A DNA stretch of 64,000 bases from Chrysopilus asiliformis (lineage: Eukaryota; Arthropoda; Insecta; Diptera; Rhagionidae). The first letter of the stretch is position 1, and every line of letters begins with the position of its first letter. The translations under genes were made by a program, and so were the position numbers. A model generated the notes under the pieces. That model did no database searches. It was not told the DNA's origin and was given only the letters and a program-made list of their open reading frames with translations. Positions 29,246-41,066 of this stretch are shown in pieces. The DNA is taken from NCBI GenBank assembly GCA_964034945.1, contig OZ035961.1, positions 46,612,184 to 46,676,183 of the forward strand. The letters are read 5' to 3'.

Positions 29246-29883
29246 CTCATATCCACAAAGTTCGAAGACTGACTCAATGGAGACTTTTGTGAACGAAATC
29301 ACATTAAATGCGCATAAGTTAAACAATATTGATCTTGAAGTAACAGAGTAGTAGATCGGGACGTCTCTCCTTGCTGATTTATCCAATGAGCATCGCCCTA
29401 TGATCATGGTGATCGAAAACTCTGGCATGGATATTACTGGCGACTCCAGTAAAACAAAGCTGTTACAAGAGGCCAAATCCACCAAAAAGCAATCGGTAGC
29501 AAACATACTAAAAATCAAGGCAAGCGATGTAATAATGTAATAATAATAAAAAATAACAGTCCGGGCAACGCGAAACAAAAACATTCCGAACGATCACGAA
29601 ATACAATGACACCGGCATTTAGTGCGGTATTTATGTCGGGTTTTTTCAAAAGAAATTAGTGGTTCATTGATAGTGGCGCGTCTTGTCACATGGTGTAGTG
29701 AAATGGAATCGAGACCGGATACTTACGAAATCTAACTATTCAACATCAACTATAAGCAATGGATTTCGAAAGTTGTTAAATGGTTCAGTGACCGTTGTAG
29801 TTACTAAAAAAGCAAGGTGTCTGTCTCGTAGAGACGGCCAGAAGACGTGGATCCGCCTACAACGATCGCCAATAGATCTTTAA
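29246..29883 (+). pseudogene. gag-pol: Copia gag (right part) and protease start
   Basis: The first codons continue the copia Gag frame from 23689. Then, across a frameshift, METFVNEITLNAHKLNNIDL and ADLSNEHRPMIM plus SSKTKLLQEAK match the copia Gag C-terminal half; two adjacent TAG stops lie at 29347-29352. Near 29665 WFIDSGASCHMV is the copia-type protease active-site block (D-S-G-A-S). From 29693 to 29808 the text is an inverted duplicate of 32984-33099. Several stops make this a relic. Confidence 0.75.
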
Positions 29884-30285
29884 GTAAGAAATTTTAGTGA
29901 AAAGGAAACTAAAGAAACAATTTGATTGACCGTAATGTTACGGGATTTGCCTTTCCGTTTGGTGAATTTTGGCATCTTGTACCTAAAAATCAAATTTCAC
30001 TTGCAACACAACGAACAATGTTTAATAGGGCATTTTCATAAATGTACTCGGAACTTACGCAAATTGCACAAAACAGAATAACAAGTAAACTAAACGAATA
30101 ACATAAACTGAGTTATTTATTAAGAAAAATCTTTTGTGTTATTTTTTAATCAAAAATCTTTTTTTGCAGAACTTGAATTTATGAAAACGCCCATAGATAA
30201 AAAACAAATAAAAATAAAATAAAATTACACGATAAAAGCAACGAAGCAATTTCAATTTAGAGCAACTAAAAACAGTGTTCAAAAC
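29884..30285. other. AT-rich spacer
   Basis: I see no gene, inverted repeat or tandem array here. It is simply AT-rich DNA between the copia relic and a MITE. Confidence 0.4.
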
Positions 30286-30521
30286 CATGGCCGAATTATA
30301 CAAGGTCTGTTTGACAGCTCAGTTGCTTCTGGCTCTGACGTCATCGGCAAGAAATTCTTATACGATTCAATGGGAATTTTCCCTTTTTATATGAAATATT
30401 ATTGAAATTAGCGCACACACAATCAACATTAGAAAGAATGCACCGATATTTCTTGCCGATGACGTAGCAAAATGGTGGCTGTTAAAAAGCAACCAGCAGA
30501 CCTGTGTTTAATTCGGCCATG
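30286..30521. mobile_element. MITE, 236 bp, imperfect 75-bp inverted arms
   Basis: The left arm, CATGGCCGAATTATACAAGG up to GACGTCATCGGCAAGAAAT (30286-30358), pairs with the complement of 30446-30521. Ends and inner blocks match best. No coding capacity is seen; open frames overlapping it are chance. Confidence 0.65.
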
Positions 30522-30910
30522 CGATCGATGCACATTTTTCCTTCTCCCCCCAAGTAAAGATCGAAATTGTTTCTCTTTAAGTTTTCCGCTCTTGTTCAAA
30601 GCGGTTTGTATGCTTTGCATAAAAATGAATGAAAGGTTCGAGCGATGGCTGCTGTTGGGTATGATGCACACACACATATAAGTATGCATTTCATTAGTAA
30701 GAGAGCGATATCTCGGTCTCAGCATTAAAGTTGTGTTCTCAAAGCAAATTAAAACCATAATTTTTTCTCGTTCTTTGGAGCGTTTTACTGAAATTCTGAA
30801 TTTCGTTTTCTCGAGAGTGATTTTTATTTTCAATTTTTTTCAATTCCTCCAAAGCGAATTGAACCGAAATAATATGAATAGCCAGAATCAGAACAATCCA
30901 TTTACCCCTA
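30522..30910. other. Spacer with no supported gene
   Basis: Open frames exist on both strands but look like chance. No known motif was seen. Confidence 0.4.
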
Positions 30911-31025
30911 ATTTATTCACTAGGAGTTAAGCCGAGTTAGTGAGTTAAGGGAGTTAGCTAGTGTTATTTTCCATGTAAAAGGTGAGTTAAGGGATTTAAG
31001 GCGATTTAACTCCTAGTGAATAAAT
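30911..31025. mobile_element. MITE, 115 bp, 20-bp perfect TIRs
   Basis: ATTTATTCACTAGGAGTTAA at 30911-30930 is the exact complement of 31006-31025. Inside, GAGTTAAGGGA-type words repeat in both halves. Its small size, exact inverted ends and lack of coding sequence define a MITE. The following 31026-31363 holds no gene. Confidence 0.8.
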
Positions 31026-31363
31026 TGGCCGTTAGAGAAGAGAAACAATCAAAGAAGAGATTCAATACACACAAAGAAAGCATAAAAAGAGTATACATGT
31101 GAAATCTGTACTGCAAGCAGCAGACACAGCATAACAGCGGAGTAAAAATTTTGATTTTGCTTTTTAAAAACATAATTGAACATAGTTTAACATAACAAAA
31201 TACCCTATACAATGCTTTAATGTAGCCCTCATCTTATAACACAGGTTTTGTTCAGATATCACCACAAACTATCGAGTTTCATCGATTGCAAATTTGTTAT
31301 CATGGCAGCAAGCCGATTTTCTAATTTGTACCCCCATTACCAAAATCCAAGACGTATCCACGT

Positions 31364-32985
31364 CAAAACTATTGCCAACATAGTAATTTCAACAGAAAAT
31401 CGTTAAGCAACAAAGTCTCATTTTTGAACGAAGACTAAATTTCAACGTTGCTATTTCCAAATATCGACTTATTGAAGTTACGATGTGTCAACATTCGATT
31501 GACCTAATATTTATATTTTCCCATGGGAAAGTAAAGTTATTAATTTCGTGTTGTAGAAATGTTAACGTAGATCCGAACCCCTACTCGATTCAACAAAGGA
31601 AGAGGTCAAAATTTAGGTATGGAAGAATTTGACAAAGGACAGTTGTAAATTAATAGTCAAGGAGAACAGTTTTAATTTAATAGTCAAAGAGTTAAGTTGT
31701 AAATCAGAAGTCAAGTAGAAAAGTTGTAAATCAGAAGTAGAGTTTAAATTGAATAGTCGTAATTTAGAAGTCAAAGAGAACAGTTTTAAAAGTAAAGTTT
31801 GTAATTAGAAGTCAACAAGAAGAGTTTTTATTCAAGAGTCAAGAAAGTAAAGTTTAAAATCAATAGTTAATAAGAAGAGTTTAAAATCAATAATCAAGAA
31901 GTAAAGTGTTAAATCAGTTGTCAAAAAGTTAGTTATTAAACTTAATGATTAGAAGATATTTATACAAAAGACAAGTTAAAGAAATAAAGAACGATTAGTT
32001 AACAGTGAATTGTGTATTAGTTTTCATCATCCATCGTTTCTATCATCCATAAACTCTTATCCATCTAAAAACACCACGACACTGACAGACAATAGATTTG
32101 CCATTATTTCTGGCACGCACAATACATCTCTAACTAAAATCGAACCCTTTTCATTCCCTTGCTTAACTGAAAGAATTAGGTTACCGGTAGATTTAACCTT
32201 CATTATCGTATTATTTCCAACTGCGATTTCGTGAATTATGTGCTGTTTGAATTCACAAAACATTCTATCGGTTTTTGCCATTGTCGTGGTGTTTTTAAAT
32301 GGATTTGAAGTTTATGGATGATAGAAACGATGGATGGTGAAAACTAAACTGAAACACGATCCACTTTTAATTCTTGTCTTTATTAAACACTTGCTTTTTA
32401 CAAACTTATAAGCTTATTTTGTTTTATAATTAACTTAGTTTCTTTCCTTTTATTCACAATCTCACAAAACTAATCTTCTTCTAATTTAATACTATCTTTT
32501 TTCACTTCTTATTTCAAAACTATCTTTTTGACTATTGATTTTTTAACTTTACTTCTTGAATCTTGATTTTAAACTTTCTTTCTTGACTTATTATTTCAAC
32601 TGTTTTTGACTTCTACAATAAAACCTTTCTAAATGACTTCTGATTTACAACTTAACTCTTTGACTATTAAATTAAAACTGTTCTCCTTGACTATTAATTT
32701 ACAACTGTCCTTTGTCAAATTCTTCCATACCTAAATTTTGACCTCTTCCTTTGTTGAATCGAGTAGGGGTTCGGATCTACGTTAACATTTCTACAACACG
32801 AAATTAATAACTTTACTTTCCCATGGGAAAATATAAATATTAGGTCAATCGAATGTTGACACATCGTAACTTCAATAAGTCGATATTTGGAAATAGCAAC
32901 GTTGAAATTTAGTCTTCGTTCAAAAATGAGACTTTGTTGCTTAACGATTTTCTGTTGAAATTACTATGTTGGCAATAGTTTTTAG
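31364..32985. mobile_element. Inverted pair of copia-type LTR segments
   Basis: Left arm 31364-32056 and right arm 32293-32985 are reverse complements over most of ~690 bp; for example GGAAGAGGTCAAAATTTAGG at 31599 faces its complement at 32733. Both arms read, in their own orientation, the end of a pol-like frame (SLSNKVSFLNED then stop), an AT-rich LTR-like body with many AGTCAAAGAG..TTTAAATC units, and a leader with AAAAACACCACGACA. In the loop (minus strand, 32081-32265) lies a copia protease segment, GNNTIMKVKSTGNLILS, VLCVPEIMANLLSVS. The two copies were therefore joined head to head after deletions. Confidence 0.7.
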
Positions 32986-33245
32986 TAACTACAACGGTCA
33001 CTGAACCATTTAACAACTTTCGAAATCCATTGCTTATAGTTGATGTTGAATAGTTAGATTTCGTAAGTATCCGGTCTCGATTCCATTTCACTACATCAGT
33101 GAAATCATCAAAAATGGTTTTGATGTCCATTGTTTGTAAGATCGCTGTGAAATTGTTGACAGGAACGGAAAAATTATAGCAACCGCGAGTCTGTATAATA
33201 ATAAATAGAGATTGGATACAGTTCTGTTTCAAGCAAAAATTGAAA
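32986..33245 (-). pseudogene. Copia-type pol relic, minus strand
   Basis: The minus-strand frame that spans 32909-33316 contains VVKWNRDRILTKSNYSTSTI, also present in plus orientation at 29694. It continues into SNKVSFLNED at the inner edge of the inverted LTR arm. I assign it to copia only by this linkage; the residues themselves match no motif I know. Confidence 0.45.
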
Positions 33246-33292
33246 TGAGGTCGTCGCGAGGAAGATAATCCAAAAAAGACCAACGCGGGCAG

Positions 33293-34140
33293 GTGGTTGC
33301 AAGCACTGCAATGCAAATCTCTCAGGGTGATTATGAGACGGTAGTGCGCGAGAATGAATTACTAAAACGCGAAAATGATCTTCTTCGTCGGGAAAAAAAG
33401 TTTGAGGAGTCATTAAATTCCTCAACAAACAATGTGATTAATCAGGCGCCTTTTCGAATAAGTTTGGGCGATATCTCGAATTTTATTCCGACGTTCACGG
33501 GGGGAAGTTATAGCATGTCGGCGCAATCATGGCTAAAACATGTCGAAGATATGCGTGTCGTTTATGGTTGGGATGACCGCTCGACATTCTTTTACGCGGT
33601 CTCCCAATTGAAAGGTGCTGCAAAATTTTGGCACGACGATCAACCGGTGCAGGAATGGCAGCAATTCAAAATAAATTTGGTTTCGTCGTTCCCCACCATA
33701 ACCTACGAATCTGCAGTGCATATAGAATTAATGAGCCAGGGTCGTATAAGAACTGAAGAAATTGAAACTAATTTCTATAAAATGGTCGCCAGTTCATCGC
33801 TTGATGACAAAACAGTGATAAATTATATCATATCGGGTCTCGGAGAAACGAATTTGGTCAATGTATTGGTGGCAGCTGATTGTTCTAAGTTGCCAGATTT
33901 ACTTTAAAAAATCAATCAATACGAGTGCATTATTAAACAAGAGAAAAATCGCGAAGATTTAGTAAATAGAAAACGTCGGTTTGGGAATCAAGCAACAGCA
34001 ACTAAATCACGGGAAGAGACGCAGGTAGCTTCACATCCATCTTCTCCGACGAAGAAGCCTTACAGAGCAAACACAAAGCCAGGTTAGTGTTTTCGGTATA
34101 GGTGTGAGGGCCATTTGCAATCTAAAAGTGTGTTTCTAAC
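33293..34140 (+). pseudogene. gag: Ty3/gypsy gag with broken zinc knuckle
   Basis: ATG 33293 opens 204 codons: a coiled-coil-like Glu/Arg/Leu heptad segment (ELLKRENDLLRREKK), then a Gag core with FIPTFTGGSYSMSAQSWLKH and QLKGAAKFWHDD, typical of Ty3 Gag of the mdg1-like groups. TAA 33905-33907 interrupts it. In the same frame it continues to KKPYRANTKPG, a TAG, and a decayed knuckle CFRYRCEGHLQSKS (the usual CCHC lost one Cys). Pol is absent. The upstream frame reads open from about 33246. Confidence 0.75.
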
Positions 34141-35177
34141 AAACATTCATTCACACCAACAGTTTTGCAAATTTGTCCCAACCAAGTTTAAAATAAATTT
34201 TTAATCAACTCGAAAGTTTTTTCCAAAGATTGGGTGGATTTTGCGAAGTGGAATTCGGACACCACATGGGAAAAACTAACCATTTCAACAGATCTTCATC
34301 AGCTGCGGAAGTTGCATTGATTTTATCATCACTCCGCTTAAGCGTTATAGGATCTTTTCGCTGCCTCGATTTTGAAAGAGAAGAGACCCCCAGGTTTTAC
34401 ATAATTCTTACGAATTTCACCACATGGTCCAACAATCATTACACCGATCTTCATTTGGATTGCGGATTTAACCTGAATAGAGTTCGGGAGCAACCTTATC
34501 AGACGGCGCTCGACCCTTCCGGCGTTTTGGCCTCAGCAGGTTGTTATTTTGCTAGGGAGATAGAAATTTGAAGAACTACTGTGTGAACGTAATGCAGGGA
34601 ACTCCCACAAAAAAAATTCTTGCAGGGGATCATCAAATTGTAAGTTTGTTCATATTCAATTTTCGCCTAAAGCCAGAGTTTTAAAGCCCCAGAATTAGAA
34701 GACAAGATTCCTCGATCCGCATCGTTAGTTTCTAGTAAAAATTTTTTCATTGATATTGATTTTGAGGATAGCTAAATTTAAATTAGTTTCTACTCTCGAT
34801 AGTTTTCCTAACCATAGTTTGCGAATTGTAAAATTTACCCCACGATCAGAAACTTAAAAAAAAAATTAAAACCATTACGTAAAAGAGTTTGAACATAAGT
34901 CTCCGAACAAAAGTGGGCCCATTTTCGGTTGAAGGAGAGGTGAAGAAAGATTTGTAAGACGTATTATTCATGAGGACAATTCTGTGGTGTAAATTTTTTT
35001 TTTCATTACAATTTATTTATAAAATTTTGTAGGTTTCATCACTATATTTACATTTTTGCATGATAATTTTCCAGTATATAGTTTATGCTTGTTAAAAAAA
35101 ATATCCCCTTATATTTATTTACATTCATTTTTATGAAATTCTCATTTGTTCATTCTTTTTGCCGCAAGTATTTGTGT
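34141..35177. other. Spacer; one unassigned 113-codon frame
   Basis: A plus frame at 34230-34571 (MGGFCEVEFGHHMGK...) has ordinary composition but no motif I recognise and no promoter-like context. It may be a decayed pol piece of the preceding gag element. The rest, 34572-35177, is AT-rich and empty up to the BEL 2 LTR. Confidence 0.3.
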
Positions 35178-35537
35178 TGTTAATTCAAAATTTGAAATAT
35201 TTCATTTATTTAAAAATTGTATAACTGTACTCCTTAAAAGCGAAATCTAAAGGCATTTAGTCGCCTTATTGTCATTGAACTAAAATGTGCAGTTAAATTC
35301 AGAATTTTATTTATTGAACTAGAATTTATCTATTGTATCAACTCAAACAATGCAGTAACTGAACCTTGTTGAATTTGAATTGTAATAAGTTGAGAAGTTG
35401 CTTTAAATTTATTGAAGCGAGTTGTTGTCGAATTATAGAGCAATAAACATTTTTGCAATTTATCTCTCGTAGTTTCTGTTCTATAATTTTTTTTGTAAAT
35501 ATTTTTCGAAAACCATAAAAACGCTTATGGCAAAACA
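35178..35537 (+). repeat. BEL 2 5' LTR
   Basis: It matches 48985-49344 apart from rare substitutions (for example TACTCCTTAA versus TACTCTTTAA and GAAAACC versus GAAAGCC). The antisense 66-codon frames found in each LTR are mirror products of this repeat. Confidence 0.9.
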
Positions 35538-35555
35538 TGGTCCTTCGAGCCGGAT
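35538..35555 (+). promoter_or_regulatory. BEL 2 primer-binding site
   Basis: TGGTCCTTCGAGCCGGAT follows the LTR directly and is identical to the BEL 1 site at 11157. Confidence 0.85.
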
Positions 35556-35691
35556 TGTAGGCTAATTTCGTTGTTCGACTAAAAATCGCGAAATAACTCT
35601 AAAATTCCTAGGAATTTTATTTCATTCGAAGTATTTGGTTAAAGAAACGCTTAATCGGTTTCGCTGGTAAATTTCAATTGTGAGCCACGCA

Positions 35692-38600
35692 ATGGAAAGG
35701 CTAGAAGATCTGAAAAAGCAGCGTAGTTCTACTCGCGGCTGTATAACCCGGATGATGACACGCAAGACACATTTCGTGGTGAAATTGAAGACTTATATTG
35801 CCAAGTGAAATCAAAAATAAAAACCATGATGGCCGACAAGAAGAGAGGCTCATATAGTGCTGAAGCCGAAAGTGCCGGTAACATTACGTTGTCTAGTGGA
35901 GTGTTATCTTCCCTACCGAAGCTTAAGTTGCCCCAGTTTTCGGGTGAATATACGCAATACACAAATTTCATTAGCACATTTAAAGCTTTAGTCGATAGTG
36001 ATAGTAATTTGTCGCAAATAGAGAAATTTCTACATTTGCAGTCTTGTCTTAGTGGTTACGCGTATAGTGCGATTGAAAATCTCGAAGTCACAACGTTGAA
36101 CTATGCAAAAGCGATAAAATTATTGGATGAAAGATTTAATGTGAAATCGATAATTTTTGATGCCCACATCTCTAAATTGTTTAGTTTATCGAAAATGGGC
36201 AGAGGTTCTTATTCGGATTTAAGGCATTTAATCGACGAAGTGAATAGTAACTTGGACGCGTTAAAATCACTAGGAACCCAAGGAGATATTGTGAACGCCT
36301 TTCTAGTTTGTTTAGTCTCGGAGCGATTAGATTCGGATACTCTGTCTAAATGGGAGGGGAATCGGGATTTGGATCGCTTGCCAGCGTGGTCAGATTTAGT
36401 AAAGGTGCTAAATAGAAGGTGTCAATTCTTATCCGTAAAAAGTGACAACACTACAGTCAGTTACGTTGACAAGCAATCGAAAGTCAAAGACCATAAGGGC
36501 CAAAATCGCCGGGCGACTCAGAATTCAATGGTGGCAGTTAATTTGGGTTGTTTGTTTTGCAAAATTTCCGGCCATTCGATAGACAATTGTTCAGAGTTTT
36601 CTAAGCTTTCAGTGATGGATCGGTTTAACAATGCCAAAAGGTTGTCGCTGTGTATCAAATGTTTAGGTACGGGTCATTCGGTAAAACGTTGTTCGGGCTC
36701 CAAATGTAAAGTTTGTCGCATGCCGCACCACTCATTACTCCACAGATTTGTCGATTCTTCGCCGCAAGCCAGCATATCCACTTCAACTAACGATAATGCA
36801 AGTGGTTCGTCGCCATCAGCTGTTACGGCCAGCACGAGTTCCTCGCAAATCACACTGAATATTTCATGCAACGATTCAAGTTCTTCGCATGTGTTTCTCG
36901 CAACTGCCATTGTTATGATTGTCGATAAAGCCGGTTGTCCTCAACCTGTGAGGGCTTTACTTGACTCCGGATCGCAAGTAAGTTTCATCACTAGTGAAAT
37001 GGCAGCTAATTTGATGTTAAAGAAATCCCGTATTGATCGTAAGATCGGCGGGGTCGGGGAAACGAATTTAAATGTTCGTCATTCAACAAATACTTTAATT
37101 CGTTCTCGATACAATAGCTTCGAACGGGAAGTCAGTTTATGGGTACTTCCTAAAATTAAAAGTCTTCAAAATCATATAAATGTAAACATCGATAAATGGA
37201 ACATTCCGTCTAATATTTCGTTGGCGGATCCGCTTTTCTATGAGCCACAAAAAATCGACTTGCTTCTAGGAGCAGACGTGTTTTTTGATTTGTTGTCGGT
37301 AGGACAAATCAAATTAGGAGCTGATTTGCCTACACTTCAGAAAACACAGTTGGGGTGGATTGTTTCGGGTTGCTTTAGGGCGCCAAATAATTATAGAAAG
37401 TGGTGCAATGTTGCCGCAGATATACTAAATGATGAAGACGAAAAACTATCTCAATTAGTTGAGAAATTTTGGGAGATGGAAGATGTCAAAGCGCCGCAGA
37501 CTTTATGGACCGAAGAGCAGTTGGAATGTGAAAGGTTTTTCTTAAAAACGGTACGACGACTCCCGGATGGGCGATTCAGTGTGAGACTTCCGTTTAGATC
37601 CAATGCAGATTGTTTAGGTAATTCCTATGATATAGCTTATAAAAGATTTCTGTCATTAGAGAACCGCTTATCAAAGAACCCGGAATTAAAAGGGAGCTAC
37701 TCGGATTTTCTCAAGGAATATTTGGAATTGGGACATATGGAACTTGGAGTCAGATATAACTAAAATAAAATATTTCATGCCTCACCAATATGTTGTTCGT
37801 CCAGAAAGTACTACGACGATGCTTCGCGTAGTGTTCGACGCGTCTTGTAAAACTTCTTCCAATATTTCGTTGAACGATGCTATTATGGTTGGACCTGTCA
37901 CTCAAAGCGACTTGTACACTATCGTTGTTCGTTTTCGGTGTCACCAATACGGCGTGACAGCCGATATTTCTAAAATATACAGACAGATAATGGTCGACCC
38001 TGAGGATTCTAATCATCAATGTATTCTTTGGAGAAACACTCCAGATGATGAACTGCGCATGTTTAGGCTGAAGACGGTCACTTATGGGACAGGGCCTGGT
38101 TCCTATTTAGCCACTCGCTGCCTAAATTATTTGGCAGAAGCACAGAGCCGCAAATTTCCGTATGGATCGGAAATAATAAAAACCGATTTTTATATCGATG
38201 ACTTAATCAGTGGAGCAGATTCACTGGAGGAATTATCTGAGATTCGTAACCAAGTAGATTCAATTCTTTCCGATGGAAAGTTTGAATTGAGAAAATGGTA
38301 CTCAAACCATTCATCGTGGTTAGCCGAAATTCCGGCAGATACCCAGGAGCGGCCCTTACGAATAAATGATTCTGACATCATAAAAACTTTAGGCATCGCT
38401 TGGGAGCCAAGTTCGGATGAATTGAAGTTTACATTTCCTCCGCAATCCACTAACAAAAGGGTAACCAAAAGAACAATATTATCAGAATTAGCTCGATTGT
38501 TCGATCCGTTGGGTCTTATAAACCCCATTGTGGTGAAGGGTAAAATTCTAATGCAGGAACTCTGGAAGATAAAAGTACATTGGGATGAGTCGCTTTCGAT

Positions 38601-38743
38601 GGAGTTGCAGACACAATGGCGGAATTTTTCGGATGAATTCAATAAGTTGGCCTCATTGCGAATTCCGAGGTATGTGTTAGTTTCCCCGGATGCGAAGTGG
38701 GTCGAACTCCATGGCTTTTTGGATGCATCCATGAAGGCATATC
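35692..38743 (+). pseudogene. gag-pol: BEL 2 Gag-Pol, N-terminal two thirds
   Basis: Gag likely starts at ATG 35692 (MERLEDLKKQRSSTRG), and a frameshift near 35750 leads into the long frame 35805-37763. That frame holds DUF1759 (KLPQFSGEYTQYTNF), knuckles CLFCKISGHSIDNC and CIKCLGTGHSVKRC, an A17 protease (LLDSGSQVSFIT, DSG intact) and the pre-RT region. A second frameshift near 37745 leads to 37744-38743: RT with VVFDASCKTSSNISLN, TADISKIYRQI and an intact FYIDDLISGAD, then the start of RNase H (LHGFLDASMKAY), where foreign DNA begins. In BEL 1 the matching point is 14446. Confidence 0.9.
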
Positions 38744-39650
38744 CCAAGTAACCTTATAGGTCGTAAAGTGGACACTTCGTCTTCAAAGGCGTCCCTATTG
38801 GTCGTAAGGCCCACGACTTTGTCGACACTAGGTCGAACTATCGTCGACCTATCGTCGACAGTGGGGAAGGTCCGCCGGACCACGAAGTGCCCTATTTCAC
38901 GCCCTATAAGGCTTCACGACTTTGAAGGCCAAAATAAGGCCTTGTTTTACCATGACGAAATATTTTGTTGACATTTCATCTGGCGACATTATTTGTCTTT
39001 CTCTATTCTATAGGTCGCATGAGGAGAGAAAGATAAGACAAGAATCATAAAGTTTAATGGATATATTTTGTGGAAAAAAACGTTCAAAATAATTTCATAC
39101 GGTAATGTTAAAGTTTTTTGTGGATTTTATTGTCACAATTCACATGCGATTTAAAGTTTACGTAGGAAGTGGTTTTGCCAGGAGCTCTATTTATGTGGGC
39201 CGTAGCAATTCTCGATTTTAGTGATATGATTTGAAAATTATTTATTCAAAGAATTTTCTTTTTTATTCGATTTCAATAAAATTCTTGTAAAAATAAAATT
39301 ATGCTGTATACCCAATCACCTAAAATTACTTTTTATTCGATGTTTTTCCATATTTAGCTTTAAAAACAGATCTTAAATTTTCAAGTGCAAATCCTAAAGG
39401 TATTTTCCATTTCATTTCGATGAGAATCATGGTGGTTCGTCTTCTAAGGCATATTGACTCCAATTTACGCCCTATAAGTCCGAATGCCTTCTAGGGAAGT
39501 CGTAATGCCTTAAAAATATGCCTTTGAAGGCACATCGTGGACACTAAGCCTTATAAGACATTCTAGTGCCCTATGACTATTTATCAAAACCGCATGACTT
39601 CTCTGGGAAGTCAGATGTCTATTCACTATTCCTTAAATCAAAAACCAAAT
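38743..39650. repeat. Subterminal-like short repeats
   Basis: CTTCAAAGGC (38780s), CTTTGAAGGCC (38920s) and GCCTTTGAAGGCAC (39520s), CGCCCTATAAGG (38901) and CGCCCTATAAG (39469), and CTATCGTCGACCTATCGTCGAC (38837-38858) recur in both orientations. No gene is present. Confidence 0.45.
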
Positions 39651-39831
39651 ATACCTAATAGAATTACCCATTTGTTTATTAAAATTGTGACCCAACAATG
39701 GCCATAATAAGTGCCACGCAAATTGAATTCGTACCTTAAGGGAACAACTTAAAATGGCGCAGAGCATTTCACAAATGTCAGAGTTGAAACTAAATTCCAA
39801 AAGCAAAATTCAAATCAATTTCCTACTTATG

Positions 39832-40350
39832 ACGTTTTCGACTGGCAGATTCAGGGCAGATTCAGAGCACGCTCTACCCCAGTTTAGAGCAAGGTATTTC
39901 GAGCAGATCTCGAGTAGATTTCGAGCACCTCTGCTTGGGAGTCGAGCATTTCTCAAAGAACAAGAAGAAGCATAAAACAAATTAAAATTAATTTTGATAT
40001 ATTCCCCTTAAGTTGACACTGCACTAATATATTTCTGACCAAATGAAATTCTTCTTCACTAGATGAAGAAGAATCCAAGAAATCAAAATCATAAATATCT
40101 TCCATTTACGATTCCACACGATTTTGTTAGCCTTAACCTCAAAAGAGCAACTCAAATCTGACTACATTAGGCAGATCACAAAATTGCTCGAAAAATGCTC
40201 TTTTAGTGCTCGCATACGGAGTACTTGCGTCACTCGAACACGTAACTCTTTTTCGAGCGATCAAAAAATCTCAGTCGAACACAAGATCTCAGAGTGAGCA
40301 AATTTAGAGCAACTTCAGAGCAAAAAGAGCATGCCAGTCGAAAACGCCAT
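39832..40350. mobile_element. MITE with GCGTTTTCGACTGGCA ends
   Basis: GACGTTTTCGACTGGCAG at 39832-39849 pairs with the complement of 40331-40350 (TGCCAGTCGAAAACGCC). Near both ends GAGCA words repeat (AGAGCACGCTC, TTTCGAGCA, AGAGCAACTTCAGAGCA), a subterminal pattern. The open frame 39754-39975 only reads this GAGCA repeat. Confidence 0.65.
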
Positions 40351-41066
40351 TAATTTCAGTGCAAATTTTTAAATAACGAAATGGTAATAAGTAAAAAACC
40401 AAATGGTAAAAAAAAAGGTAAATTAAACAAAACTTTTTAGCAACACATAAAAACTGTGATTTTGCCACTAATTTCACATAAATTTGCACAAAATTGCTTT
40501 CCAAAATAATATTGAAAAAACCAATCGACATTACAGACTCATAGGGACATTCGCATTTGGGATTTGTAATTCGATTCCTTGTTATTGCCATGTGACTCAC
40601 CCCGTAAGCTGACATTTCTTGAGTTTTTAGATCATGCGGGTGTTATATTTCTTCAGAGAGGTAAGTAGCAAAACTTTTATAAAAAGTTTTTGTGGTTTCT
40701 GTAGTTATCATCAACTAGCAACGATTTTTCGTTGATTTTCCTGTTCGCCGTATCGAAGTATCATCAACACAAATCGGTTCTAGGATTTGCTTCAAAGATC
40801 AATTCCGTTTCAAAACATTTAAGCCATTTTCCTTTAACTCATCCGGGGCAAATCTCTTGAAGCAGAAATGTTCGGAAACTGCCCGAGATTTGCCCCGCAC
40901 GAGTGAATGGAAAAAGACATTAATAAACATGCACAAAAATATGCGAATTTTAAAATTCTTGCTGGTTGATTGAGGTCAGTTTCCTGGAAACCTAAAAAGT
41001 TGCTTAAAGCTAACTTTGCGGCTGTTTGACTAATTTTTGTTGAATTTACGTCACTGTTTTTTCAGA
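40351..41066. other. Non-coding, one imperfect hairpin
   Basis: No gene was seen. CCGGGGCAAATCTC at 40844-40857 faces the complement GAGATTTGCCCCGC at 40889-40902, with diverged flanks extending the stem to about 40820-40916. The region could include the promoter of the DUF4806 gene, but no clear TATA/initiator pair was found. Confidence 0.4.

Noticed and set aside
30429..30833. 134-codon minus frame overlapping a MITE
   Set aside because: No motifs, overlaps inverted-repeat DNA and an opposing open frame.
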